Below are positions 21,015 to 32,168 of a stretch of DNA of 64,000 bases, piece by piece. The translations under genes and the position numbers were made by a program. Numbering within the stretch: position 1 is the first letter of the stretch; each line of letters starts with the position of its first letter. The notes under the pieces are model-generated. The model saw only the letters and a list, made by a program, of their open reading frames with translations, did not search any database and was not told where the DNA came from. This DNA is from Diabrotica undecimpunctata. Lineage: Eukaryota; Arthropoda; Insecta; Coleoptera; Chrysomelidae. The stretch is taken from positions 83,523,063 through 83,587,062 of the forward strand of contig NC_092811.1 of the NCBI RefSeq assembly GCF_040954645.1. Reading direction: 5' to 3'.

Positions 21015-22520
21015 TGTAATGAGTCCATTACTTTAATAATCCGTAAACATTTTTAAATACAATTTTAAAATCCCAATCCTCTTAATGCTTTTCTGAATTT
21101 TGAATTTATAAGTTGGCTTAAACAGCGACACCTACGATGATGTAGGGCAACATGATCATCCGGCTAGCAATTAGCGCTGATTCTGGTTTTAACCTTTTGG
21201 TAGACAACATCGTTTAACAAAAAAAAGGGTAGGCGACAGAAGAAGGCTAAATTTGTTTTAAGAATATTAATTTCGTTGGGAAGGAAGAATATATACAGTT
21301 TTTAGTTGTTTCGTAGTGTATACCCGTTGATTTATAAGCCACTTCTAGTCGCCTACCCCAAGAAGTTAAATCCAGGATCGAGGATTTTTTTTTTATTTAT
21401 TTTTGGGGATTTTTTTTACAAGACGGAAAAGAATTTGCGTTTTTGAATTTGCCCATTTGCCCGTCTGTTCCATCAGAGGTCCAGAGCTCTCTAAGACTAC
21501 TCTCGGACCACTTCAGGATACCAGCCCGAAAGACCTCCCTTATTTAGAGTGTGGAACATTGTTCATTTTTTATATTTTTTTTTTGTATTCATTAATTGTT
21601 AATAATTTTGTTTATAATATTTTGTTTCCAATCTTAAATCATACTGTTTCATTTAATAATAAAGACCCGTCATTTTTTTCTAAAAATTATAAAATATATA
21701 AGCATTAAAATTAAAAGTCACGTCCAGGTCGAGGTTTTAAATCCTCCCATTTAACTCAGTTTGTGCGATTTTATGTGTACACATCTAATCAGAGAGTTAT
21801 TTATTAAGACTTTATTATTATTATATTTTCAAACCTTTGGACATTTATCCCTTCAGGATATTGTCCTCATTACTTTATTACAACCTTCAATTGAAAGCCA
21901 AAGTACAGAGTTGTATCTCTGAGGCAAGTAAATTACCTTTTTAGGTCAATCATTACAATTTTTCCTATATCTTATTATTGGTAAATTTAGATCATCAAGG
22001 ATCAGTTGCGTATAACCAGGGCATTTATTTTTTTTGTATATAATTAACTAAGTTGACTGTACATAATTGGTGGTGGGTATTTTAGGGTAAATTTAGATTG
22101 TATATATTGGATAGGGATTAAATTTTTGGTGAAAACTAAATATTTCAATTCATACCTGTATCCTTTTTTTGTATTTCAGCAAATAGCTTTACAAGATACC
22201 TTGGAAAGTTTATGTTAATACTTTCCTGGCGCCCACTCACATTTTGGAGCAACTTCTATAATCATTTTTATTTACCTTAGTTATATACCTATAGATTGTT
22301 TATTACCTTGTCATTCATTTTCTTATTCTACGGTCTCTGTAGGGCATGCAAATTGGCTGAATCCTCCTTTGAGTGTCAAGTAGTCACTCTCCGGCACCTT
22401 CTGCTAGCCAGCTTTAAAGTATACGTTATTTTATACCTTACCCCAAATACTTGTGTTTCATTACACACTTTAATTACATTGGCGTCCTAAACCTGAAAGT
22501 CCACATACATTTTTGTTACA
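21015..22520 (+). repeat. Gypsy 5' LTR (about 1.5 kb)
   Basis: Starts TGTAATGAGTCCATTA right after the polypurine tract and ends GTTACA before the primer site. The first 1060 bp match 35465-36523. The last 446 bp cannot be checked because the 3' LTR is cut. AATAAAG at about 21657 may serve polyadenylation. An unusually long LTR for this group. Confidence 0.75.
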
Positions 22521-23066
22521 TTGGCGGTCCCAACGTGGTGCCTATTCTCAGTTAAGACCGTAACTTATATAGTTATTTTCCTTTCATTGCATAACATTCT
22601 TTACTATTTTTGATTCTTTCTTGTTGCTCTTTTTAACTTATGTATTAATTTTTCTTTCTTTATTGGATTAACTATTTTAAGGTATACTTGTATTGCTGTA
22701 GTTACATTCATATTTAAACCCTCACCTACGTTGATATCATTGTGTACGGTTTACTAGTTATTTGCTATTTTTGTGTGATAACAATTTATTAATTTAGATA
22801 TTGCTATTGTGATATATATTAGCCAATCTTGGTGTATTCTTTGTATTTAATTGCTGGTTGACCATATATTTGTTGAAATCATTGTATGTTACTTTCGGGA
22901 TCCAATTTTAAATATTTTGTTTAACTTTATTTATTTTTTTTTAAATACTTAATTATACATATTTATTTTTTTGAATAACTTAATTCTTCGATTGATTTTG
23001 TGGAGTGTTAGTACATTATTTCCTTTGTCTATTCTATCTATTCATCTATTTTTTTTTGTTTTCATA
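22521..23066 (+). other. Gypsy primer-binding site and leader
   Basis: TGGCGGTCCCAACGTGG from 22522 follows the LTR end and resembles tRNA-primer sites of the TGGCGCCCAACGTGG kind with two extra bases. A second look-alike (TTGGCGTCCTAAACC) is at 22480, so the exact LTR end has a 40-bp doubt. The rest is AT-rich leader. Confidence 0.6.
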
Positions 23067-24482
23067 ATGTCTGCATTTAAGGTAAAACATTTGTTGGTGA
23101 AGGAATTGGATTACGAGTTAAGGATTAGGGACATCAATATTGATGAGTCTTCCAATGTTGATCTGAAACGCAAAATATTGCGTGGAGCTTTAAGGCAGGA
23201 AGAAGGAAACAGGAGTTTCCGACATATTTCCGCCTCAAATATTCCTTTTGGGGTCCAACAACAGAAGATTGAAGAGACTGTGGATGATTTGGCGAAAAGG
23301 ATAGCCGATTTTAGAGGGACTGTCCAAGATAGCCTATATTCCAGGCTAATATCACGTCTAGCTCACATCTCAGGTCGTGTGCATTTATTATCTTGCTCAG
23401 ATGATGCACAACAAATCTTCCAACGCTCTGTCTCTGTCCGAATCTTAAGTCTAGAGGGCGAACTTGATTCTCGAGTGAGTCCAATAGCAACATCAACTCC
23501 AATCTCTTCTGTCCAAGCGGCAAATGCATTTCTACAACCCAAACCTGTTCAGGTTCATAAATGGGGCATTACATTTTCTGGTGAAGGTCATTATGACCAA
23601 GTTATTTCCTTTTTGGATCGAGTGGAATGTCTTCGTGTATCGAGAGGAGTAAGTGAAGATGAGCTCTTCGCAGCGTCTGCAGAATTGTTTTCAGGTGCAG
23701 CTTTTACGTGGTTTATGAATAACCGCAATAATTTTTCAAATTGGTCTGATTTAGCTCAGAAACTTAAGTCTGATTTTCTACCTTATTCTTTTCAAGACGA
23801 CCTTTTAGATCAAATTAAAAATCGTAAACAGAAGCCAGGCGAGTCTGTTACGATGTTCATTAATACTATTTTAGGTATGTGTAGTCGCCTTGAAACACCT
23901 CTGACAGATTCTGCAAAGATTAAGATCATCCTGAAATGTCTATTGCCATTCTATCATCAGCAGTTGGCCCTTGTAGAGATCACTAGTATAGCTGATATTA
24001 CGGAGAAGTGTAAACGTTTAGAAGAAACTTTATCTTGGTCTTCTCACCTTCTTTCTACTTCTCGACCCTCTTCTTTTAACTCTTCACGTCACCTATATAC
24101 TTCCAAACACCGTTCTTGGCAATCCAAAGGCCATGAACGTAATATTTCCGCATTGAGTTCTGTAGTTTGTTGGAATTGTCGTGAGTCTGGTCATAGTTTT
24201 TATGATTGCGGTACCCCTCGTACCTGTATCTTCTGCCATGGTTGTGGTAGAGAAAATACTCTTAAACGTAATTGCGTTAAGTGTTCGGGAAACGAACGAT
24301 CGGAGGTCCGTCCCCTGAGCGTTTCTCCGTCCACACCCCCATCAGGGAGCCAAACCAATCCATCAGACAAAGCAACTGTTCCAACCACGTCCAATCATTC
24401 AAACCCATCTTTCAGTCGAAAAGGAAAAGGGGTTTACACGAAAAAACCAACACACACCACACAAGATCACTCAAAAAAGTAA
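23067..24482 (+). CDS. Gypsy gag
   Basis: 471 residues from ATG 23067 (MSAFKVKHLLVKELDYELRI); the same frame is open upstream but this Met gives the usual gag start. Middle: KWGITFSGEGHYDQVISFLD, FAASAELFSGAAFTWFMNN, DLAQKLKSDFLPYSFQDDLL, the retrotransposon-gag capsid fold (Arc-like). Near the end CWNCRESGHSFYDC is a CCHC zinc knuckle, followed by further Cys residues. The frame is intact. It ends TCA AAA AAG TAA, with a slippery heptamer for shifting to the pro-pol frame. Coats and packages the element RNA. Confidence 0.88.
   Translation: MSAFKVKHLLVKELDYELRIRDINIDESSNVDLKRKILRGALRQEEGNRSFRHISASNIPFGVQQQKIEETVDDLAKRIADFRGTVQDSLYSRLISRLAHISGRVHLLSCSDDAQQIFQRSVSVRILSLEGELDSRVSPIATSTPISSVQAANAFLQPKPVQVHKWGITFSGEGHYDQVISFLDRVECLRVSRGVSEDELFAASAELFSGAAFTWFMNNRNNFSNWSDLAQKLKSDFLPYSFQDDLLDQIKNRKQKPGESVTMFINTILGMCSRLETPLTDSAKIKIILKCLLPFYHQQLALVEITSIADITEKCKRLEETLSWSSHLLSTSRPSSFNSSRHLYTSKHRSWQSKGHERNISALSSVVCWNCRESGHSFYDCGTPRTCIFCHGCGRENTLKRNCVKCSGNERSEVRPLSVSPSTPPSGSQTNPSDKATVPTTSNHSNPSFSRKGKGVYTKKPTHTTQDHSKK
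24473..24479 (+). promoter_or_regulatory. -1 ribosomal frameshift site A_AAA_AAG
   Basis: In gag phase the bases read TCA AAA AAG TAA. A slip back by one gives AAA AAA GTA and enters the frame that runs on as VTSQSKAFDS into the protease. This is a textbook -1 slippery heptamer placed right before the gag stop. The stimulating RNA structure downstream was not evaluated. Confidence 0.7.
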
Positions 24483-25173
24483 CTTCCCAATCTAAAGCAT
24501 TTGATTCGCATAGATTATCTTCCCCAAATTTTAGTGTTAAATATGATAGTAGTAGTGTAGTAGTTCCAGTATGTATACCAGAGTCTACAACAGGCCAGGA
24601 GGATTCTTATATTTCTGATTCTTCTTGTTTGCCTATTGCATCCTCTGATTGTGTTGGTAAAGATAATAAATTAAGTTTGGTACCATTTAAAATTTTTGAC
24701 CAATCAGGTAATGGTTTTTTTGATTTGAATTCATTATTAGTGAAGAAACATAATGATAATAGACCTTATCTTCCTATTAATATTTTAGGACAATCTTATT
24801 TAGCTCTTTTAGATAGTGGCTCAAACATTTCTGTGATAGGTTCACATTCATTAGCTTTACTGAAAAATGCTGAAATTTCTATTATGCCCATTTCTTCTCT
24901 GCAAGTATCTACTGCAGATGGTACAGTTCAGTCTATTACAGGCAAATTTGAAACTGAAATCACAGTAGCAGATTTATGTAAGCAAATTACGTTCTATATT
25001 ATTCCCTCAGTCCAGAATTCTATAATTTTAGGTATGGATTTCTTAAATGCTCTTAATAGCACACTAAATTGTTCTAATTTTTTTTTTCTGTTTCTCAATT
25101 TAATCTGTCTGTACTTAGTACTATTCAGGACTTTTCGAGTCTATCTTGTCTCGAACAAAGACAATTATAGAAT
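24480..25173 (+). pseudogene. Gypsy protease
   Basis: In the -1 frame from gag. A linker, then LPINILGQSYLALLDSGSNI with the catalytic DSG triplet (about 24812), VSTADGTVQSITGKFETEI, and IILGMDFLNALN at the end of the fold. After a T-run at about 25078-25088 the frame slips by one base, and the true continuation (SVSQFNLSVLSTIQDFSSLS) is in the RT frame, with a TAG at 25168. Confidence 0.83.
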
Positions 25174-26030
25174 ATGATCTCTAAATTTGTATCTCTTTCA
25201 TCAAAAGACAAGTTAGGTCGTACCTCATTAATATCTCATACTATTGAGGTAAGAGATACCACACCTTTTAGAAAATATCAGTATCCTTTTCCTCAGGCAT
25301 GGCAAGTTGACTTGGAGAAGAAAATCGATTCCATGTTAGAGTTGAAAATCATTGAACCCTCCACGTCTTCTTACTCTAGTCCATTGTGGTTAACAAAGAA
25401 AAAAGATGGATCTTTTAGGGTCTGCTTCGGTGGTCGAAAGTTGAATAGTATTACTTCAAATAGGGATGCTTATCCTATTCCCCGAATAGATGTCATTTTA
25501 AGTAAACTTCAGAATGCTAAGTACATTTCTTCTATCGACCTATCTAAAGCTTTTCTTCAAATACCTTTAAGTGAAGAAAGTAAAAAGTATACAGCTTTTG
25601 CAGTCAGTGGGAAAGGATTATTCCAGTTTGTCACTATGCCTTTCGGTCTTGTTTCAGCTCCTCAGACAATGTGTCGTTTGATGGATTTAGTCATTGGTCC
25701 TCAATTAGAGCCCTATGTTTTTTATTATTTGGATGACATTTTGGTTGTCACTCCCGATTTTTCACTTCATATGGAAATTTTAGATAAGTTGTTTTTACGT
25801 CTCAATGAGGCTAACTTGACTATTAATTTAGATAAGTGACAGTTTTGTCGTCCTAGTCTTAAATTTTTAGGATATGTAGTTGATAGTAAAGGTTTAAGGA
25901 CAGATCCTGATAAAGTTATAGCCATTAAGGACTTTCCTATACCTAAGACTACCACCCAAGTCCGTAGGATATTGGGAATGTGTGGATATTATCGTCGGTT
26001 TGTTCCGTCTTATTCTACTTTGTTGTCTCC
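25174..26030 (+). pseudogene. Gypsy reverse transcriptase
   Basis: SPLWLTKKKDGSFRVCFGGR, YPIPRIDVILSKL, ISSIDLSKAFLQIPL (Asp), TMPFGLVSAPQTM and YYLDDILVVT (YLDD catalytic pair at about 25726-25740). TGA at 25837-25839 replaces a Cys codon in the conserved KCxF spot, but the same frame goes on: KFLGYVVDSKGLRTDP and MCGYYRRFVP. One stop away from open. Confidence 0.87.
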
Positions 26031-26540
26031 ACTTACAGATTTGCTGAAAAATAGGAAAAAAGGCCAAACTATTACATGGACTTCAGAAGCCGATGATGCT
26101 TTCCGGCGTATAAAAGAAGCTCTTACTAGTGCTCCTGTCATGACGTCTCCGAATTTTAAAGAGCATTTTTACCTAATGACAGATTGTTCCAACATTGCTT
26201 CAGGTGGTGTACTATTTCAGATAAAGGATGGTTCGGAACATCCAATAGCTTATACTAGCAAAAAGCTTAATAAAGCACAGAAAAATTATTCCACCACAGA
26301 AAGAGAACTTCTTGCAATTATTCATGGTCTTGATGCCTTTCGATACTATCTTGAAGGTCGTAAGTTTACTATCATTACAGATCATAGTTCTTTATTATGG
26401 TTACATTCTATGAAAAATCCGTCACAGCGTTTGTCCCGTTGGATTTGTAGGCTTTCTGTTTTTGATTATAGTATTGTGCATCGCAAAGCCAATGGTGTTG
26501 TGGTTGCAGACGCGTTGTCACGAACGTTCGATATCAATCT
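26031..26540 (+). CDS. Gypsy RNase H domain (in pol frame)
   Basis: Part of the open frame 25972-27099. ITWTSEADDAFRRIKEAL, HFYLMTDCSNIASGGVLFQI (Asp), TTERELLAIIHGLDAFRYYL (Glu), TIITDHSSLLWL (Asp) and ADALSR (Asp) give the Ty3-type RNase H. It removes the genomic RNA after cDNA synthesis. Confidence 0.85.
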
Positions 26541-27837
26541 TTTAGATCTGTCCACTTTATTTCCAGATAATTGGTATCGTAAGATGATTCATAATGTCAC
26601 CCAAGAACCTAGTAGATATCCTGATTTCAAGGTGGAAAATAATATCCTTTATAAACACGTTATCAGTCCTGTCGAATCTTTATCGAATATGTCTGATTGG
26701 AAAATAGTAGTCCCAACAGCTAATAGGGATGAAGTGTTGAAAACCTTTCATGATGATGTGACATCAGGTCACTTTGGTTTCTACAAAACTTTTAGTAAGA
26801 TAGCTGAGCTATATTACTGGCCTGGTTTGCGCAACTCAGTTAAGAAATACATTTCGAGATGTAGAGTTTGTGCAACATGCAAGCCGAGTAACCTACCTCA
26901 AGCTGGATTAATGGGTTCATTTAGGAACATTAATTTGCCTTGGCAAATGATATCTTTAGATCTTATTGGACCGTATCCACGTAGTTATTTAGGTAATACG
27001 TATTGTTTGGTTGTTGTAGATTACTTCACCAAATTTCCTTTAGTTTGTCCTCTTCGAAAGGCTACAACTCCAGCCATTTTGAAATTCTTAGAGGATTAAG
27101 TTTTCTTGCTTTTTGGTACTCCGCAAATAGTTTCGTGTGACAATGATCCACAATTCATTTCAAAAGCCTTTAAAGATCTTTTGAATAAATAAAAGGTCCA
27201 AAAGATTTTCTATAATGCATCTTATCATCCGCAAGCTAATCATACTGAACGGGTAAATCGCAGCATTGTGACTGCTCTTCGATCTTATACCTACACTGAT
27301 CATAGAGCTTGGGATCAGTATATTCATTCAGTCGCTCAAGCCATTCAAACTTCTGTTCATGAAGTTACTCAATGTTCTCCAGCTTATGTTAATTTTGGTA
27401 GGCATGTTCCTTTGTCAGGTGATTATTTTGGATTAATTTTTGAGAATTCAGCAACCCTTCCTCAAGTTTCGGAAAAACTTCATCGTATGGATGATCTCCA
27501 AAATTTACCTCCAATCTTCGCTGACATTAGGAAGAAGTTGAAAGCTTCTTACCTTAGAAATCAGAGTCGGTATAATTTGAGGAAACGAGACATGCGATTC
27601 TTTATTGGCGATCGAGTATTGAAGCGAAATTTTGTAAAATCAAGTAAGGGTGATGCCATTTCTGCTAAGTTCTGCCAGAAATATATTCCCTGTACTGTCG
27701 TTCGAGTAATTTCTCCTTTAGTATATGAATTAAAAGACAATTCGACAAATAGACGAATTGGTCAATTTCATATAAAGGATTTACTTCCAGATAATACAGT
27801 GGATGACATAGCATCCTCTTCCTCAGATGAATATTAA
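26541..27837 (+). pseudogene. Gypsy integrase
   Basis: Zinc-binding HHCC: HDDVTSGHFGFYKTFSKI ... CRVCATC. Core: MISLDLIGPYPRSYLG (Asp), VSCDNDPQFISKAF (second Asp; the usual SDNG Gly is changed), HPQANHTERVNRSIV (Glu). Stops at 27097-27099 (a Glu codon before VFLLFGTP) and 27190-27192 interrupt one continuous frame. The C-terminal part to 27837 includes VLKRNFVKSSKGDAISAKFC and YELKDNSTNRRIGQFHI. Integrates cDNA; here inactive without suppression. Confidence 0.86.
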
Positions 27838-28024
27838 CTTGAGTTTGTCTAATAAAGTTAATCTACCATTGTGACTATTATTGTTCTGGCTCGGTTTTGA
27901 TTACGATTTGGTATTTTCTTGGAACTTTATTACTAATTACCAGACATTGTATATGTACAGCTTATTCCTTGCCTATTATTTGGTTATATAAGTTAAATTA
28001 TTAACCCTTTTCATTCTTATTATT
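27838..28024 (+). other. Gypsy 3' non-coding, ending in target duplication TTATT
   Basis: No gene. Bases 28020-28024 (TTATT) are repeated at 33490-33494 on the far side of the nested element. Confidence 0.8.
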
Positions 28025-28360
28025 ATCGTCTATTAAAATAGTATCGTCTATTAAAATAGTTAAAACACGTATTTACGTAAATATAGCTATTTTATTAAAT
28101 TAAATCAAACTCGTTCACAATGGTCATAATTAAATCACACTAAATTATTATCTCTCGTTCCGCTGTGTTTTTGTGTCATCACCGAACTACTCGTGACCAT
28201 ATAAGGTAATTAGTGACCCAAGCTAATCACCGTATTAGAAGTTGAGTGTGTCTTCACAATGTCATAACAGAACTACCAGTATTCCATCTTAAGCTGATTA
28301 GGACATTAGGAAGTTAGTGACTTAAGCTGATCAGCGTATTAGGATAATAGTGTGACTGCA
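28025..28360 (-). repeat. 3' LTR of nested element
   Basis: 336 bp. On its own strand it starts TGCAGTCACACT and ends GACGAT, a non-CA end. Identical by eye to 33154-33489. Contains a direct TATTAAAATAGTATCGTC doubling. Confidence 0.9.
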
Positions 28361-28690
28361 TTCGACCATCCTGACGTCACGACCGTCCTCGATCGTACAA
28401 CACCTATTAAAAAAAAATAATATGTTCTTTATTATTAAGAATGCCAATTTATAGAAAGGCTCCATCATTCTGCAGAATGACATAGTCTAAATCAATTCGT
28501 TTCAGATAGCTACAACTATCCATACAAGCTCATTTTTAAACATTAAAACATATGGCTGTCATTTTTCAGAATGACAATGTGAATAAATTTGTTTCGAATA
28601 GCTACGGCTATTCAAACAAACTCATTCAAGACATTAAAATATTTGGGTGTCATTTTGCAGAATGGTGAACTGAATATCCATTCAGAACAT
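28361..28690 (-). other. Nested element 3' non-coding with palindromic words
   Basis: Contains TCATTCTGCAGAATGA (28469-28484), a perfect 16-bp palindrome, and diverged relatives of the 56-bp repeat. No coding sequence. Confidence 0.6.
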
Positions 28691-29290
28691 TAAAACATTT
28701 ATTTGTCATTTTTCAGAATGACGAACTGAAAATCCATTCAGAACACTATAACATTTATTTGTCATTTTTCAGAATGACGAACTGAAAATCCATTCAGAAC
28801 ATTAGAACATTTATTTGTCATTTTTCAGAATGACGAACTGAAAATCCATTCAGAACATTAGAACATTTATTTGTCATTTTTCAGAATGACGAACTGAAAA
28901 TCCATTCAGAACACTATAACATTTATTTGTCATTTTTCAGAATGACGAACTGAAAATCCATTCAGAACATTAGAACATTTATTTGTCATTTTGCAGAATG
29001 ACGAACTGAACATCCATTCAGAACATTAAAACATTTATTTGTCATTTTGCAGAATGACGAACTGAAAATCCATTCAGAACATTAAAACATTTATTTGTCA
29101 TTTTTCAGAATGACGAACTGAAAATCCATTCAGAACATTAGAACATTTATTTGTCACTTTGCAGAATGACGAACTGAAAATCCATTCAGAACATTAAAAC
29201 ATTTATTTGTCATTTTTCAGAATGACGAACTGAAAATCCATTCAGAACATTAGAACATTTATTTGTCATTTTTCAGAATGACGAATAAAA
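28691..29290. repeat. 56-bp minisatellite, about 11 units
   Basis: The word GTCATTTTTCAGAATGAC recurs at 28705, 28761, 28817 and on to 29265, each 56 bp apart, with slight variants (TTTGCAG for TTTTCAG). Each unit has two inverted repeats: GTCATT/AATGAC and CTGAA/TTCAG. It lies between the integrase stop and the 3' LTR of the nested element. Diverged half-units flank it at about 28550-28690 and 29340-29370. Confidence 0.92.
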
Positions 29291-29490
29291 TAAATTTGCT
29301 TCAAATAGTCAGAACTACTCAAATAAACCCATTCAGATCATTGAAACACTTTGTTGTCATTTTTCAGAATGACAATTAAAATATATTTTTTTTTTAGTTC
29401 CAGCTATTCAAACAAATTCCTTTTAAACAATAGAATATCTTTGTCATTCTACAAAATGACTACACTATCATGTAACTAACCTGAATAATT

Positions 29491-30653
29491 TTAAGATCTT
29501 TGAATCTTAAATCTCTTGATGTTTTCTCCACCAACAACTCCTTCATAAGGACGCCTTTTTCTTGATGAATGTACATCTTCTGTTACACGATATCTATCAT
29601 TTGGTAGAACCTCAACAATCCTGAATGGCCCTCTATACTTTTCTAAAAGCTTCTTACTTTCATTGTTTGCTGGAAAACTTGTAACTTTTGTCAATACCAG
29701 GTCACCAACAGCATATTTCACTGGAGAGCATCTTTTTTTATTAAATTCGTTATTCTGTTTGATTCTGTTTTCTTCTAATCGTTTAGCTACATCCTTTCTC
29801 AATAACGTTACATCAATAATGTCCATATCATTATCATCTATGTATTTGTCTCCATCAACTCTTAATTTGTACCCGAAAAACACTTCACTGGGAGAAGATT
29901 TAGTTATTCGGTGTTTTGTCTCGTTTATTCCTTGTTGAATGTTTTTTAAATTTTTATCCCACATATCGGACTCAAATTTTGCACCCATTGTGGCCATGGT
30001 ATCCAGTAATGTTTTATTTGCCCTTTCTACTTGGCCGTTGCCTCTTGCCATTCCTACGGCAGTTGTAAACACTCTAATTCCTCTCTCTGCCATATAATTC
30101 AAAAATTCTTTTGAAACAAAAGCTGATCCTGCATCTGATATCATTCGTTTGGTGTTACCAAATATTTTAAAAATTTCTTCTAAAGCACGAATAACATATT
30201 TACTTGATGTATCTGGGACAGCTTCAACAAACACAATTTTAGAAAAGGCATCAATCAAAACCAAGACGTATTTATTTTGAGATTTCGTTAACACAAATGG
30301 CCCTAAATGATCGGCATGGAGTGTATGAAACGGTCTAGCATATTTTCGAATGGAATGTAGATAGCCAGGCTTTTTTCCTCCCGGTTATTTATGGTATAAA
30401 CAGGCAAGACAAGCCGAAATGTATTTCTTAATAAATCTTCGCATTCGTGGAAACCAATACCGTTTTTTATTCTTTTAATTGTTTTATCCAACGCAAAATG
30501 TCCAATATCGTCATGATTCATTTTGACAATTTGCCAACGACAATCTTTAGGCACATACCATCTTCTACCATATTCCGCTATTTTATAAACTTTGTTTCCT
30601 CTTAAATCATATTTCTTGAAAGTATCCTTATGATTTTCCTGATCTCCTGACAA
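29491..30653 (-). pseudogene. Nested element integrase
   Basis: N-terminal zinc region HDDIGHFALDKTIKRI in 30653-30303, then a frameshift. The core from 30294 is open for 267 residues: LIDAFSKIVFVEAVPDTSSK, MISDAGSAFVSKEFL (Asp), GNGQVERANKTLLDTM (Glu), then the end domain (VKYAVGDLVLTKVTSF, KYRGPFRIVEVLPNDRY). The core and end are intact; the zinc part is broken at about 30300-30420. Confidence 0.85.
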
Positions 30654-30659
30654 AAGAAT

Positions 30660-31215
30660 AATCTTTTTTTATTTATTTCCGTATCTGTATCCTGTGCTTC
30701 TCTTAGATAGTCGTCTTCTTTGATGAGCATCACTTTAATTTCAAGACTTTCCCCTGCTTCAGTTCTTTCAAAGTTCCTACTTAAGGCATCTACATGTTGT
30801 AGTTGTACTCCTGATTTATGTTTTATTTCAAAACAAAAATTTTGTAAACACAAAACCCATCTTGCTGTTCTTGGGATTATTGTTTGTTTTACTAATGCAT
30901 TTTTAACGGAATTGCAGTCTGTTATTACAGTAAAAGATCTTCCTGCTAAATATTATCTATACCTTTCTAGGGTTTTGACAATAGCCAAAAGCTCTAATTC
31001 AAAAGAATGATATTTCTTTTCTTCTTTTGTGGTTTGCTTGCTAAAATAGGCAATTGACTTTTCACGACCATCAACAATTTGAGTTATTATGCCTCCAAAT
31101 CCTTCTCTACTTGCATCCGTGTAAACTATTATGTCATGTTTCGGATTAAATATTGTTAAAATTGGTTCTGAGACTATAACTTTCTTTATTTCTTTAACAA
31201 TTTTTGTTTCTTCTT
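30660..31215 (-). pseudogene. Nested element RNase H
   Basis: WTWT, stop, EETKIVKEIKK, then IIVYTDASREGFGGII (Asp), KKYHSFELELLAIVKTLERY (Glu), a stop, FTVITDCNSVKNALVK (Asp) and HVDALSR (Asp). The stops are single codon changes. It follows directly on the RT start with no palm between. Confidence 0.8.
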
Positions 31216-31230
31216 ATGTCCATGTCCAAT

Positions 31231-31488
31231 TTACATCTTTTTTTTATCAATAAGAAAAGAAGGGCTTGCGAACGATGAATTACTCTTTCGAATAATATTT
31301 GCATCCAATAATTCTTGTATTGTTTTTTGTAAAATTTCTTTGTCAGCTGCAGGTGTTCTGTAGGGACGAAGCTTAACTACATCTGAACTTGTAATATAGA
31401 TTCTCATAACAACAGAATGCGATTTTTTTAGAGCTTTCAAATTTGTATAAAAACAGTCCTCGTGATTTAGCAAAATATTTTCCAACAT
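31231..31488 (-). pseudogene. Nested element RT, N-terminal stub
   Basis: MRIYITSSDVVKLRPYRTPA, LLDANIIRKSNSSFASPSFL, IDKKK and then a jump into the pre-RNase H linker. All palm motifs, including the YxDD catalytic pair, are deleted. Confidence 0.82.
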
Positions 31489-31578
31489 AATTTACTCGTG
31501 TTTAGATATATTTCCTGTACTTATTTGTTTATCTAAGTCTTTCTTATATTTAAATGTTAAACTATTATCTATCCTATA

Positions 31579-32168
31579 TTACATAATATTTACATCTTCT
31601 GTAAAATTTCTTCCTATTAGAAGGTCATTAACCCAATCTTTATCCATGACATTCACAAACATAATATTTAATTCTACAAAATCGATTTTTCTTTTAGAAA
31701 ATACATAATATTCAACTGATAAAGAATTTCCCAAAAATCCAGAAAGTTTTACATCTTTAGTTAATGATTTTATTTCTAATTTAAACTTATCTGCCAATTC
31801 TTTTGAAATTAGCGAACAATCGCTGCCAAAATCAATGAATGCAGTATGGCTGTGCTCATTTAAGAAAATAATTTTATTAAATTTATTTTCGAATGAATCA
31901 AACTGTATTTGTTTAACAGATTTATTTTTTTCTAAATTTTTGTTCGTTTTATTTACTTTTGTCTCTTGACATTCTTTGTTCTTTTTAAAACAGTATTGTT
32001 CAATATGACCTTTAATTTTAAAAAAAAAAACCTGCATATTTGGTTTCTGTGGTGACAATCTTTTTTTAAATGACCCTGAATTCCATAGCACATACAAGGT
32101 TTATTCTTGTTAAATTTGTTATTAACAAATTTGTTATTATGTACAAATTTTGATTTGGAAAAAAACAA
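31579..32168 (-). pseudogene. Nested element zinc knuckle and protease
   Basis: CMCYGIQGHLKKDC is a CCHC knuckle, and a second knuckle (IKGHIEQYCFKKN) is partly lost. The protease starts HTAFIDFGSDCSLI: the active site reads DFG instead of DSG. The fold continues to WVNDLLIGRNFTED. Frameshifts near 32030. Confidence 0.75.

Noticed and set aside
20686..21708. Two identical pairs of small frames (20686-20880 and 35135-35329; 21403-21708 and 35852-36157)
   Set aside because: They repeat because they lie in the duplicated gypsy LTR and 3' region; composition and position are non-coding.
28691..29290. CRISPR-like array
   Set aside because: The 56-bp units are directly adjacent without unique spacers and sit inside a eukaryotic retroelement.
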